NCBI GenBank assembly: GCA_008711135.1
Contig: VUAW01000023.1
Span: forward strand, 1-44,006
DNA: 44,006 nt
Direction of reading: 5' to 3'
Source: Rhodobacteraceae bacterium LNNU 3342
Lineage (GTDB): Bacteria; Pseudomonadota; Alphaproteobacteria; Rhodobacterales; Rhodobacteraceae
Shown: positions 25,480 to 33,563 of the stretch, piece by piece
How the letters are laid out: every line of letters starts with the position of its first letter
Numbering within the stretch: position 1 is the first letter of the stretch
Program-made: the position numbers and the translations under genes
Notes under the pieces: generated by a model
What the model saw: the letters and a program-made list of their open reading frames with translations, nothing else
Databases searched by the model: none
Told to the model about the DNA's origin: nothing

Positions 25480-26448
25480 TCAGTTGAACTCGACTTGCGC
25501 GAAGCGGCTTGGGGGCTTTCCGTATCTGCGGGCGAACGCGCGGCTGAAATAGGCCATGTCGTTGAACCCCACGGACATGGCCAGGCCGGTGATCTCCACG
25601 GGACCGGCGGCATCCTGCAGAGTCCGTGCCGCGCGCGCAAGGCGCAACTCCAGGATCAGGCCCTGCACGGTTGCTCCTCTCGCCTGAAACACCCGCTGCA
25701 GGCTTCGCGGCCTGACCCCCAAGGCGCGGGCGACAGAAGACGGTGACAGCGCCGGATCATCAAGGTTACGCGTGATGTGCGACACGGCCTGCCGGTGCAG
25801 GGACATCTCGGCAGGCTTGTCCGTCCGCGCCGTCTTGTCCTTCAGAAGTTCGAGCGCATCCAGAACCGTTTTCGCAAGAGTGCGCCGATGCTCATCAGAA
25901 GGCAGCGTTTCAAGCAGCGCAGTCGCGGAACGCATGACGCCCCCCACGCAGGCGACCTCCGGACGGCTGCCACAGAAGAGCCGGCCTGCGACCGGCGCGA
26001 CATCGCCAAAGCGCTCTACGAAGTCCTGAAACGGCACGCGCAGCGTGATCAACTCACTGCGCCCCGAAGTTGCCGAGGCCCAGAGACGGGTGAGGTCGCG
26101 GACGTAGATGTCGCCCTGCCGCGCCTCGACGGGGGCGCCATCGTCACCGGCATAAGTGAAGCTTCCGGCTTGTGGCAGGCTGAAGACGATCGCGTCATCG
26201 ATCTGCGGCCCCTCGTCCGGCAGGCAGTTCACGGCCTGCGCCGGCGTGAACTTCATGACCGACAGAACGGCCGGGCCAAGCGCGATGCGCGCGGCGCTTC
26301 CGGAAAACGTTTCAAGATCAGAGGGCCGCACGCGCAGCCCGCCGAACGCCTGTCGGCCCCAGTCGGTCCAGCGTCTCAACCCCTCACGCGGTCTGAACCC
26401 TGCGGTCGAGAAGTGATCCCACCGGCAGTCGGGCGCCTCGTCGCGCAT
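25480..26448 (-). CDS. AraC-family transcriptional regulator, 322 aa
   Basis: The N-terminal AraC-binding-like domain (residues 1-205) senses an effector. The C-terminal two-HTH domain contains LSPSSVARALGVRPRSLQRV and, further on, ITGLAMSVGFNDMAYFSRAF with RRYGKPPSRF, the AraC/XylS signature. It is divergent from the O-demethylase gene and is its likely regulator, with candidate half-sites at 26474-26505. The length and domain order fit the AraC_binding_2/FeaR-like group, which often controls aromatic-compound genes. Confidence 0.9.
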   Translation of the reverse strand: MRDEAPDCRWDHFSTAGFRPREGLRRWTDWGRQAFGGLRVRPSDLETFSGSAARIALGPAVLSVMKFTPAQAVNCLPDEGPQIDDAIVFSLPQAGSFTYAGDDGAPVEARQGDIYVRDLTRLWASATSGRSELITLRVPFQDFVERFGDVAPVAGRLFCGSRPEVACVGGVMRSATALLETLPSDEHRRTLAKTVLDALELLKDKTARTDKPAEMSLHRQAVSHITRNLDDPALSPSSVARALGVRPRSLQRVFQARGATVQGLILELRLARAARTLQDAAGPVEITGLAMSVGFNDMAYFSRAFARRYGKPPSRFAQVEFN

Positions 26449-26473
26449 TCTGTCCTCCTTGCGGCAACCGGGG

Positions 26474-26505
26474 CGCTGACGCCTCAGCCCAAGCCGCTGA
26501 CGCCT
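26474..26505 (+). promoter_or_regulatory. 11-bp direct repeat at 21-bp period, candidate AraC-type operator
   Basis: cgctgacgcct occurs exactly at 26474-26484 and again at 26495-26505, in the 127-base gap between the divergent araC-type and ligM-type genes. Two identical half-sites two helical turns apart are the classical binding arrangement of AraC/XylS activators. A TAGGAT hexamer at 26535-26540 could serve as the -10, with the -35 just downstream of the second repeat. Confidence 0.6.
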
Positions 26506-26575
26506 TCCTCCAAGGCGACATCATTCGGAAAGACTAGGATCCGACGGAACGAGATGACAAGAGAGGATACGCGCC

Positions 26576-27940
26576 ATGACATCGCTTCAGCAGAAGCTCG
26601 ACCAGTTCGCATCCCCGCTGGAGATGCTGCGGACGTCCCGGATGGGCCCCTACCAATACCCGATCCCGGCCGAGTTCTCCAACTGGCGCGAAGAGCAGCG
26701 CGCCTGGCGCGAGGGCGTGGCGCTGATGGACCAGTCCTTCCACATGACCGACCTTTATGTCGAAGGGCCGGACGTGATCCCCTTCCTGGAAAGCCTGGCG
26801 ATCAACGGCTTCAAGGGATTTGGCGACGGCAAGGCCAAGCAACTGGTCTGCTGTGCGCCCAACGGCTACCTGATCGGCGACATGGTTCTGATGGGGCTGG
26901 GTGAGAGGCTGGTGAACGTGATCGGCCGCCCGACGGTTGCCAGTTGGATCGAGTATAATGCGTCGCTCGGGAAGTTCGACGTGACCTGCGACCGGGATGA
27001 ACGGAAGCTGGACAACCCCAAGCCCAAGAAGACCTTCCGCTTCGAGATCCAGGGCCCCCGGGCCTGGGACATGCTGGAGGACCTGAACGGCCGCCCGCTC
27101 GACTCGACCGGGTTCTTCCGGATGGGGCAGATCAGCGTGGGTGGCCGCGACTATCGCACCCTGCGCCACGGCATGGGCGGCGCGCCGGGGCTGGAATTCT
27201 GGGGCCCGGTAGAGATGTATGACGAGGTCAAGGGCCTGCTGCTGGAGGCAGGCGAGCGCTACGGTCTGCGCCAGGTCGGCGCACGCGCCTACGGTTCTGC
27301 CACGGTCGAGTCCGGATGGTGGGGTTGCGTCTTCCCCGCGATCTACTCGGACGAAGCCATGCGCTCCTATCGCGAGTGGTTGCCCGCGCACAGCTACGAC
27401 GGGCTGGCGTCCTTGGGCGGCAGCTTTGTCAGCGACCGGATCGAGGATTACTACTTCACCCCGTGGGATCTGGACTATGGCCGCCTTATCCGGTTCGACC
27501 ACGACTTCGTCGGGCGCGAGGCGCTGGAGCGGATGGCCACGCAGCCGCACCGGCGCAAGGTCTCGCTGGTCATCGAGCCGGACGATGCGGCGGCGGTTTA
27601 CCGCAGCCAGATGGGCGACGGCCCAAAGGGCAAGGCGATGGAGGAACCCTCGGCACATTATGCCGCCTATCCCTTCGACAGCGTGAGCGATCTCGACGGC
27701 CGTCGGGTGGGTGTGTCCAGCTACCTGAACTTCATCGCGCCCGACCGGACTTGGGTTGCCCTAGCCTGCGTCGAGGAGGACGTCGCCGCAGAAGGCACGG
27801 CGCTTCAGTTGCAGTGGGGAGAGCCCGGCGGAGGCTCCGGCCGCATTACGGTAGAGCCGCACACGCAGATGCCCCTGCGTGGAACGGTCACGGGCTGGCC
27901 GTTCTCGAAGAGCGCCCGGACCAGCTACCGGGCTGCCTGA
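26576..27940 (+). CDS. Tetrahydrofolate-dependent aromatic O-demethylase (LigM/DesA type)
   Basis: 454 residues of the GcvT aminomethyltransferase fold. The N-terminus (SPLEMLRTSRMGPYQYPIPA, then EFSNWREEQRAWREGVALMD and HMTDLYVEGPD) and the blocks RTLRHGMGGAPGLEFWGP, YREWLPAHSYDGLASLGGSF and IEDYYFTPWDLDYGRL follow LigM/DesA of lignin-aromatic catabolism closely. Those enzymes move the methyl group of vanillate, 3-O-methylgallate or syringate to tetrahydrofolate. The substrate cannot be fixed here, and related members demethylate other compounds. Expression is probably activated by the divergent AraC-type regulator. No folate-cycle partner genes are adjacent. Confidence 0.8.
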   Translation: MTSLQQKLDQFASPLEMLRTSRMGPYQYPIPAEFSNWREEQRAWREGVALMDQSFHMTDLYVEGPDVIPFLESLAINGFKGFGDGKAKQLVCCAPNGYLIGDMVLMGLGERLVNVIGRPTVASWIEYNASLGKFDVTCDRDERKLDNPKPKKTFRFEIQGPRAWDMLEDLNGRPLDSTGFFRMGQISVGGRDYRTLRHGMGGAPGLEFWGPVEMYDEVKGLLLEAGERYGLRQVGARAYGSATVESGWWGCVFPAIYSDEAMRSYREWLPAHSYDGLASLGGSFVSDRIEDYYFTPWDLDYGRLIRFDHDFVGREALERMATQPHRRKVSLVIEPDDAAAVYRSQMGDGPKGKAMEEPSAHYAAYPFDSVSDLDGRRVGVSSYLNFIAPDRTWVALACVEEDVAAEGTALQLQWGEPGGGSGRITVEPHTQMPLRGTVTGWPFSKSARTSYRAA

Positions 27941-27956
27941 AGCGCTGCTGACGACA

Positions 27957-27979
27957 CCGTGACCCGCCACGGGTCACGG
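27957..27979 (+). terminator. Strong hairpin after the O-demethylase gene
   Basis: Perfect 10-bp stem (ccgtgacccg / cgggtcacgg) with loop cca, 17 bases after the stop codon. There is no T-run, so it may be a weak or Rho-assisted terminator or an mRNA 3' stabiliser. Confidence 0.6.
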
Positions 27980-28183
27980 CTCCACGGTCAAGGCTGCTCG
28001 AGCAGCTTGTCGACCTGTTCAACTCGCGCATCCGGCGGCCGTTGCGGAACCCAGCCCCCTCGGGCGACGAGGCGGGCTGGCATTACAATTGCTGGGTGGC
28101 AGCGTCATCCGCACGTTTTCTTTGTAAGTGGCCGAGGACGCGCCGCTCCGGGCCGACGTTGCTTCGAGAAAGCCTTGGTGATC

Positions 28184-28623
28184 ATGATCTGCGGCATGGG
28201 CATGCTCATTCAAGACGCGATCAAGGCGGGGGCGATCGATGCGCTGACCTGTTGGCTCGGGAGCAGCATTTCTCCGTATCTTCTGCCGGTCGTCTTCGGG
28301 ATCATCGCCGGCTTCATGTCCCTGTTCTCGAGCACTCTTGGGGTTGTCACACCCACGCTCTTTCCGCTGGTGCCACAATTGGCCGACAGCCTGTCCGTCA
28401 GCCCGATGCTGCTGTTCACCGCGATCGTTGTAGGCGCACAGGGAACTGCAATCTCGGCGTTTTCACCGGGCGGCAGCCTGATCCTCGGCTCGCCCCTGAT
28501 GAGCCAATCCGCAACGCTCTGTTTCCGCGGCTTCTGCTCCGGGCGGCGCCGATCGGATTCGTTGCTGCGGCGGTGATAAACGACGTGTGTTTTGTAGGGT
28601 ACAATGGTTGTTCATATCCATGA
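28184..28623 (+). pseudogene. Broken permease, C-terminal part
   Basis: The frame from 28184 encodes membrane segments SPYLLPVVFGIIAGFMSLF and LLFTAIVVGAQGTAISAF with a SPGGSLILGSP loop, in the style of DcuC/MatC/SLC13-type organic-anion carriers. Near 28515-28525 the reading must shift frame to continue as LFPRLLLRAAPIGFVAAAVIN. The N-terminal spans are missing upstream. Family assignment is approximate. Confidence 0.55.
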
Positions 28624-29065
28624 CTGAAAAGCTGGCTCTTCTCAACTCGTTCTTCCCTCTCGAGAGACGACTAAGATCCAATGCTGCAGGAGCAGTGTCG
28701 ACATGACAGCAGGCCCCTCTCCTCGCGACACCTGTGGAGCGGCCAAATGCTGCGTAGTTATTTCTGCTCTAGCCGCAGCACGCGGCAGGAAAGTCCCGGT
28801 GGCACACATCCCGCGCCTTGGATCGCTGCGGGCAGGCCTGAACGACCGGTTCGAGGAAGCCGCACCACTGCGCTGCAGCCGTCCTGACCGTCTGCTTAGG
28901 GCCGAGACCGCGGCCAACCCGGCTGGAACGCTGACCGAGCCTTACAACCTTGTGGCCCCGCCCTTGGATGCCGTGTGTGGCTTGGTGTTTGCGGCCTCCA
29001 TATCTGCTTCCCAACGGTCATCGGACGAGGTAGGCAGCCCGATCCTTGGAAGGAATGGGAAGATC
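28624..29065. other. Intergenic region upstream of yaeQ, nothing recognised
   Basis: About 440 bases. A plus-strand frame is open from 28703 into yaeQ, but its upstream part has no recognised content. The ribosome site ggaagg followed by ATG at 29066 marks the gene start. Confidence 0.4.
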
Positions 29066-29611
29066 ATGGCGCAAAATGCCACCATCTACAAAATCGAACT
29101 GTCGGTCTCAGACATGGATCGCCACTATTACGAGACCCATAAATTGACCGTTGCCAAGCATCCCTCAGAGACCGACGAGCGGCTGATGGTACGCCTCGTA
29201 GCCTTTGCCCTGAATGCTCACGAGCATTTGGAACTGACCAAAGGACTGTCGACGGACAACGAGCCTGACATCTGGCAGAAGAGCCTGAGCGGCGAGATCG
29301 ACGTATGGGTGGCACTTGGGCTTCCGAGCGAGAAGGTCATACGGCAGTCGTGCAGCAAAGCCGCGAAGGTGATTGTCTACCCTTATGGCGGCAAAACTGC
29401 CGAAGTGTGGTGGGACAAGGTCAAGAACGGCACCACCCGTTTCGACAATCTGCAGGTGATCAATTTTTCGGAGATCGACACTGCCGCACTGGCCAAGCTG
29501 GCCAGCCGCGCGATGAAACTCCAGGTCAACATCCAGGACGGCGACGTGATGGTCAGCGTCGATGAGAGCGTCGTCTACGTTGCGCCCGGCACATGGAAGG
29601 GCGCGGCCTGA
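29066..29611 (+). CDS. yaeQ: YaeQ family protein, 181 aa
   Basis: Begins AQNATIYKIELSVSDMDRHY, continues HPSETDERLMVRLVAFALNA and EPDIWQKSLSGEIDVWVALG, and ends MVSVDESVVYVAPGTW. This is the full-length YaeQ layout, a PD-(D/E)XK-nuclease-like fold with the DExG-type core (GEIDVW) of unsettled biological role. The length is that of the family. It has its own ribosome site and no operon partner. It is a well-conserved core-type gene in an otherwise accessory region. Confidence 0.9.
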   Translation: MAQNATIYKIELSVSDMDRHYYETHKLTVAKHPSETDERLMVRLVAFALNAHEHLELTKGLSTDNEPDIWQKSLSGEIDVWVALGLPSEKVIRQSCSKAAKVIVYPYGGKTAEVWWDKVKNGTTRFDNLQVINFSEIDTAALAKLASRAMKLQVNIQDGDVMVSVDESVVYVAPGTWKGAA

Positions 29612-29953
29612 CGTCCGCAAGCCTGCTGGCTATTCTTGAGGGTTCGCGGGTGTGATGGCGCGAAGGTTCATTGTTGGGTTCCTTAGGTTGATCTTGCCAT
29701 GACCGAGAGCTGCCATGCTGCATATGCAGCGAACGGCAGCAGCGTCCGCTTTGCGGATACCTATGTGAACGATCTTGCTGCGCGGGCCACCAGCGGCCGC
29801 TCTGGGAGAGTTGCACTGCGGCACCTGCCGAGGGCCGAAGGCAGCAAGGAGCCGGGCGAGCAAATCTGTGGCCGACGGCACCGTTCCCGCCCGGAGCGCC
29901 GCAGATCGACCCAAAGAGCCGGCCGACAAGGGACCCGCCGGCCGGCTTCCGGA
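29612..29953. other. Intergenic region with palindrome and dispersed repeat
   Basis: 342 bases. They contain the perfect 14-base palindrome gctgcatatgcagc (29718-29731), overlapped by a 24-base stretch (29727-29750) nearly identical to 18912-18935. No gene or terminator with a T-run was seen. Confidence 0.45.
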
Positions 29954-30586
29954 CTACAGGTCTATCCCTTCTGACAGCATCAGCGCGTCATCAAGATCGA
30001 CACCGAGGTATCGAACTGTGCTGTCCATCTTCGTGTGACCCAGCAGAAGCTGAACCGCGCGCAGGTTACCGGTCTTCTTGTATATCTGTGCCACCTTTGT
30101 CTGACGCATGGAATGGGTGCCATAGGCGCTCGGCTCGAGCCCAATCGACATAATCCATTCGCGCAAGATGCGCGCATACTGCCGCGTCGACAGATGCGCA
30201 CTGTGGTGGAGGCGACTTGGCCAGAGATACTCCAGCCCAAGCATCTCCGGATCGGCGATCCAGCGTTCAAGCGACTGGCGTGTCGTTTCGGTGATCTCAA
30301 AGCGAACTGGCTTGCCCGTCTTGCTCTGGGTGACGGAGGTGCGCTCCTTAACCCTGCCCGCTGCAACGACGTCGCGGACCTTCAGGCAGGCCAGGTCGCA
30401 GCCTCGAAGCTTGCTGTCTACAGCCATGTTGAACAACGCCAAGTTGCGTCGGCTTGCAACCATCTCTAGGCGGACACGGATGGACCATACGTGTTTCGGG
30501 AGCAGGGGGCGCTTCTGGCCAATGATACGCCCCTTATTCCAGACAGGACGCTCAGGCCGGAGCGCAGGCAGATGGTTCGTGGGCAT
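29954..30586 (-). CDS. Short tyrosine recombinase/integrase, 210 aa
   Basis: Start at ATG 30586 with ribosome site aggagg. It carries the catalytic residues of the family: Arg in AVDSKLRGCDLACLK, Lys in QSKTGKPVRFEI, HxxR in GTHSMRQTK, His in LLLGHTKMDS and Tyr in TVRYLGV. It is about two thirds of the usual length because the N-terminal arm-binding domain is reduced, a form common on plasmids and islands of Alphaproteobacteria. It appears intact. Its target sites were not found. Confidence 0.8.
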   Translation of the reverse strand: MPTNHLPALRPERPVWNKGRIIGQKRPLLPKHVWSIRVRLEMVASRRNLALFNMAVDSKLRGCDLACLKVRDVVAAGRVKERTSVTQSKTGKPVRFEITETTRQSLERWIADPEMLGLEYLWPSRLHHSAHLSTRQYARILREWIMSIGLEPSAYGTHSMRQTKVAQIYKKTGNLRAVQLLLGHTKMDSTVRYLGVDLDDALMLSEGIDL

Positions 30587-30785
30587 GGTGTAACCTCCTG
30601 TCCACCAGCCCCACCCTAACTTCGGATGATCCGACAGGGTCAGTGGTATCATAAGATTGCGGGAGACGCGGCAATAACAATGAATGACGTCAGCAACGCG
30701 CCAGCCATGGCCTGAGCCAGACAGGGCCACCACTTGCACGCCGCCCCGAACTGCCGTCTTATGGGTTAAACGGATGGAGGACGGC

Positions 30786-32018
30786 ATGACCCTTAGCCCG
30801 CTGTATCGGACGCGTCTCCTGCTGACCCTAGGCAGTTTCTGTCTGGTCCTGCCGGGTGCCCTGCATGCGCAAGACTACCCGCATGCGGACGAACCCATCG
30901 GCACCATCGAGGACGTCTATGACGGCCACCTGACGCCGGATCTGGCCGTCAGCACCTTCCGCAACATCGACCGCCTCTTCCCGACCCGGACCATCCCGGC
31001 AAGCGATAGCCCCCGCGAACTGCCGGAGGCCCTTGTCGACCTGCTGGGGATGGTCAGCTACCAGGTCGATGAGGCGACCTACGACCTCTACGATTTCCTG
31101 TCGCTGGACAATGTCACCGGGATGATCGTGCTGAAGGATGGCGAGGTCGTCTACGAGACTTATCAGCGCGGCAACACGCCCGACACCCGCTGGATGTCGA
31201 TGTCGGTCGCCAAGTCCATCACCTCCACCCTGGTCGGCGCCGCCATCGTCGATGGCCATATCGAGGGCTTGGACGATATGGTCACCGACTATGTCCCCGC
31301 ACTGGCCGGAAGCGCCTATGACGGCGTCAGCATCCGCGACATCCTGCTGATGGCGTCGGGCGTCGAGTGGAACGAGACCTATACTGACCCCCAGTCCGAT
31401 CGCCGCGACCTGCTGCGGGCGCAGATCGAACAGCGCCCCGGCGCTGCGATGGAGGTTATGGCCGCCTTGCCCCGCGCGCATGAACCCGGCACGCATCACA
31501 CCTACTCCACCGGGGAGACACAGGTTCTGGGCGAGGTCGTCCATGGCGCCGTGGACATGCCGCTGGCGGACTATCTGACAGAAAAGATCTGGCAGCCCTA
31601 CGGGATGGAGGCCGATGCCAACTGGTGGCTGGATAGCCCCGACGGGGTCGAGATCGGCGGCAGCGGCCTGTCGGCTACCCTGCGCGATTTCGCTCGCTTT
31701 GGGCAGTTCTTCCTGGAGGGCGGGATGATCGACGGCAGAACCATCCTGCCCGAAGGATGGACGGAAACTGCCGGTCAGCCGCAGGAGCTGAGGGGCGGCG
31801 AGACCATCGAGTATGGCTACATGTGGTGGCCGGGCTGGACCGAGCCGTCCATTGCCGACGGTGCCTTCGCCGCGATCGGCATCCAAGGGCAGAACATCTA
31901 CATCAACCCGACGCGGAACGTCGTGATCGCGACGCACATGGCGCAACCGAAGCCTGTGGGTCGAGAGCCGGTCGACCCACTGGTCGTGTTCGATGCCATT
32001 GCGGCAGCGTTGGAATGA
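30786..32018 (+). CDS. Class-C beta-lactamase-fold serine hydrolase, exported, 410 aa
   Basis: The start at ATG 30786 (ribosome site ggagga, 5 bases) gives a signal peptide (LLLTLGSFCLVLPGALHAQD). The active-site SxxK is in MSMSVAKSITSTLVG (about residue 140), the second motif is YSTGET (Tyr, about residue 240), and the third region GIQGQNIYINP carries the HxG-like turn. This is the serine beta-lactamase/PBP4*/esterase-B fold, and members include esterases, amidases and D-aminopeptidases as well as lactamases. Without the YxN asparagine and KTG lysine typical of AmpC, antibiotic hydrolysis is not the default guess. It is a single-gene unit divergent from the integrase. Confidence 0.85.
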   Translation: MTLSPLYRTRLLLTLGSFCLVLPGALHAQDYPHADEPIGTIEDVYDGHLTPDLAVSTFRNIDRLFPTRTIPASDSPRELPEALVDLLGMVSYQVDEATYDLYDFLSLDNVTGMIVLKDGEVVYETYQRGNTPDTRWMSMSVAKSITSTLVGAAIVDGHIEGLDDMVTDYVPALAGSAYDGVSIRDILLMASGVEWNETYTDPQSDRRDLLRAQIEQRPGAAMEVMAALPRAHEPGTHHTYSTGETQVLGEVVHGAVDMPLADYLTEKIWQPYGMEADANWWLDSPDGVEIGGSGLSATLRDFARFGQFFLEGGMIDGRTILPEGWTETAGQPQELRGGETIEYGYMWWPGWTEPSIADGAFAAIGIQGQNIYINPTRNVVIATHMAQPKPVGREPVDPLVVFDAIAAALE

Positions 32019-32135
32019 TGGAACCTCAGGCATCCCTCGTTCGCACGCCGCCGCGGGACTGCAACTGCCAATGTGCTGCTCGTAAGATGGCTGAGTCTCG
32101 CAATGCTTCGGCACATCGGGCAGGAAGGCAGCGTC

Positions 32136-32612
32136 ATGATCGATGATGCGGATCGCCAACACCTTCAGCGCTGCGTCGACCTTGCGGCTCAGGCGCTTGC
32201 CAGCGGGAACGAGCCATTTGGCTCGGTGCTCGTTTCCTCCCAGGGTCACGTTCTGTTCGAAGACCATAACCGCATCGGAGGCGGCGGCCACACGCAGCAC
32301 CCGGAGTTCGCCATCGCCCGATGGGCCGCGGACAAAATGGGCGTCCAGGAATGTGCCAAGGCCACGGTCTATACCTCGTGCGAACACTCCCGCATGTGCG
32401 CGGCTGCCCATGGCTAGGTCGGACGTGGCCGGATCGTCTATGTAAGTTCGGCAGACCAGATGACGGAATGGCTTGCGGAACTGGGCGTTCTTGCGTTCCG
32501 GGTCCGGCCGCTGCCTATTCGCGAAGTGATCAGCGATACGATTGTCCAAGGCCCTTTCGAGGAGTTCGCGATGCAGGTCCGCGCACTCCACGTCCAGTCG
32601 CATCACCGTTGA
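32136..32612 (+). pseudogene. Nucleoside/cytidine-deaminase-family gene with in-frame TAG
   Basis: The frame keeps the deaminase fold (NEPFGSVLVSSQGHVLFEDH, then HPEFAIARWA with the catalytic HxE) but hits TAG at 32415-32417, where the family has the Trp of AAHGW. The same frame continues as VGRGRIVYVSSADQM to the TGA at 32610-32612. In addition, the Zn-binding PCxxC block reads EHSRMC, so the first cysteine is lost. Both defects point to an inactive gene. Confidence 0.75.
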
Positions 32613-32989
32613 AGTTTCTGGCGAGTGCCGATGACGCTGCTGCCGGTTCCGAAGGGGCATAAACCAAGCGGGCACTGCTCGGATGCAGAGTAGATGCTTT
32701 CTGATAGCTTCGCTGCGTCCCGTGCGAACGCCCTGTCTGGGGACGCTGCACTGCGGCGCCCTAAACGCGTCGACCGGCGGCGATGGACCGCAAGCCGACG
32801 CAAGCCCACTTCTCGTCAGACGACTTGCCTCCTTCCGAGCGGCGAGAAATCGTCCAAAGGGCGGCAAGCTGTTTCATGGAGACAATCAAGAGAAGAAAGG
32901 CCGCGCTGTCACGGCTCCGGTGAGGAGCGATACTGGCCGATCAGGCACAGGTTGCAGTCCGGTCTGCCGGCTGCTACGGTTGGCGAAAT
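32613..32989. other. Intergenic region before the riboswitch
   Basis: About 380 bases without a recognised gene. The promoter of the thiamine-salvage operon should lie in the last 100 bases, but no convincing hexamer pair was identified. Confidence 0.4.
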
Positions 32990-33074
32990 CCGTTGGGGTG
33001 TCCCATTTGGGGCTGAGAGGCGCGAGCCAACCCATCGAACCTGATCCGGGCAATGCCGGCGTAGGGAACGGAGA
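32990..33074 (+). ncRNA. TPP riboswitch (THI element)
   Basis: The conserved blocks are in order: ggggtgtcc, ggctgaga (pyrimidine-sensing helix, ends 33018), acccatcgaacctgatc and cgggcaatgccggcgtaggg (pyrophosphate arm), then aacgg. Together these are diagnostic for the thiamine-pyrophosphate aptamer. It sits 65 bases upstream of a thiD-type start and the thiamine-precursor transport genes, so TPP should switch this operon off. Confidence 0.93.
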
Positions 33075-33112
33075 ACGATCTGGCGCGGCTGATGGTTGCC
33101 GCCCTGTCATCC

Positions 33113-33134
33113 TCCTTCACTCGCTGGTGGAGGA
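33113..33134 (+). promoter_or_regulatory. Hairpin sequestering the thiD ribosome site
   Basis: tccttcac (33113-33120) can pair with gtggagga (33127-33134) across loop tcgctg, eight pairs including one G-T. The 3' arm holds the ggagga ribosome site of the ATG at 33139. This is the usual expression platform of translational TPP riboswitches in Gram-negative bacteria. Confidence 0.6.
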
Positions 33135-33138
33135 AGTG

Positions 33139-33549
33139 ATGGCGCCACACTCATCCGCACTGACCATTGCAGGCTCCGACAGCGGCGGAGGCGCGGGCAT
33201 CCAAGCCGACCTGAAGACGTTCTCGGCCCTTGGCGTTTACGGCACGAGCGCGATCACGGCGATCACCCCGAAGAACTCGCGCGGCGTCTTCGCGGCCAAG
33301 GCAATCTCGCCGGAGATGCTCCCGGCGCAAATCGCTGCTCTTCTCGCCGACATCCCTCAGCAGGCGATCAAGATTGGGATGCTCGCCTCGCCGGAGATCG
33401 AGGCCGCGACGAAGGCAACGGCAGCCCGGTCATGCTCTGCTGCCGCTCCGGCCAGCGCTCCAGGTCCGCGGCGGAGCAACTGTCCGGCGACCGGGACGGT
33501 GACATCCGCCTCGCTGCGCTTGGCGATTCATCCCCCTGAACCGACCTGA
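33139..33549 (+). pseudogene. thiD: Truncated thiD (hydroxymethylpyrimidine kinase)
   Basis: From ATG 33139 the protein starts [20 protein letters not shown] and runs like ThiD through [18 protein letters not shown] and [16 protein letters not shown] (about residue 95). The remaining 40 residues (Ala/Ser/Pro-rich) do not match. The kinase normally needs about 260 residues, including the ATP site in the missing part. A deletion has joined the N-terminal third to foreign sequence before thiY. The open frame may still be translated, keeping ribosome flow towards thiY. Confidence 0.8.
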
Positions 33550-33563
33550 CCGGAGAAAACCCG

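Noticed and set aside
26534-27658. Long antisense frame opposite the O-demethylase
   Set aside because: Shadow of a GC-rich gene; no recognisable motif, and the plus strand has a clear LigM/DesA protein.
5297-32417. Two in-frame TAG codons (5297, 32415) as a sign of amber reassignment or suppression
   Set aside because: Other genes use TAG as a normal stop (for example the binding-protein gene at 12495-12497), and the deaminase carries a second lesion. Ordinary gene decay is simpler.
30828-32867. A very long minus-strand open frame (about 680 codons) opposite the serine hydrolase and deaminase genes
   Set aside because: It mirrors the plus-strand coding frames of GC-rich genes, has no recognisable domain and no ribosome site, whereas the plus-strand gene has a signal peptide and SxxK motif.
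33420-33539. CRSGQRS string suggestive of a rhodanese-like active site after truncated thiD
   Set aside because: It is in a frame without start or flanking rhodanese structure and too short to support a family call.
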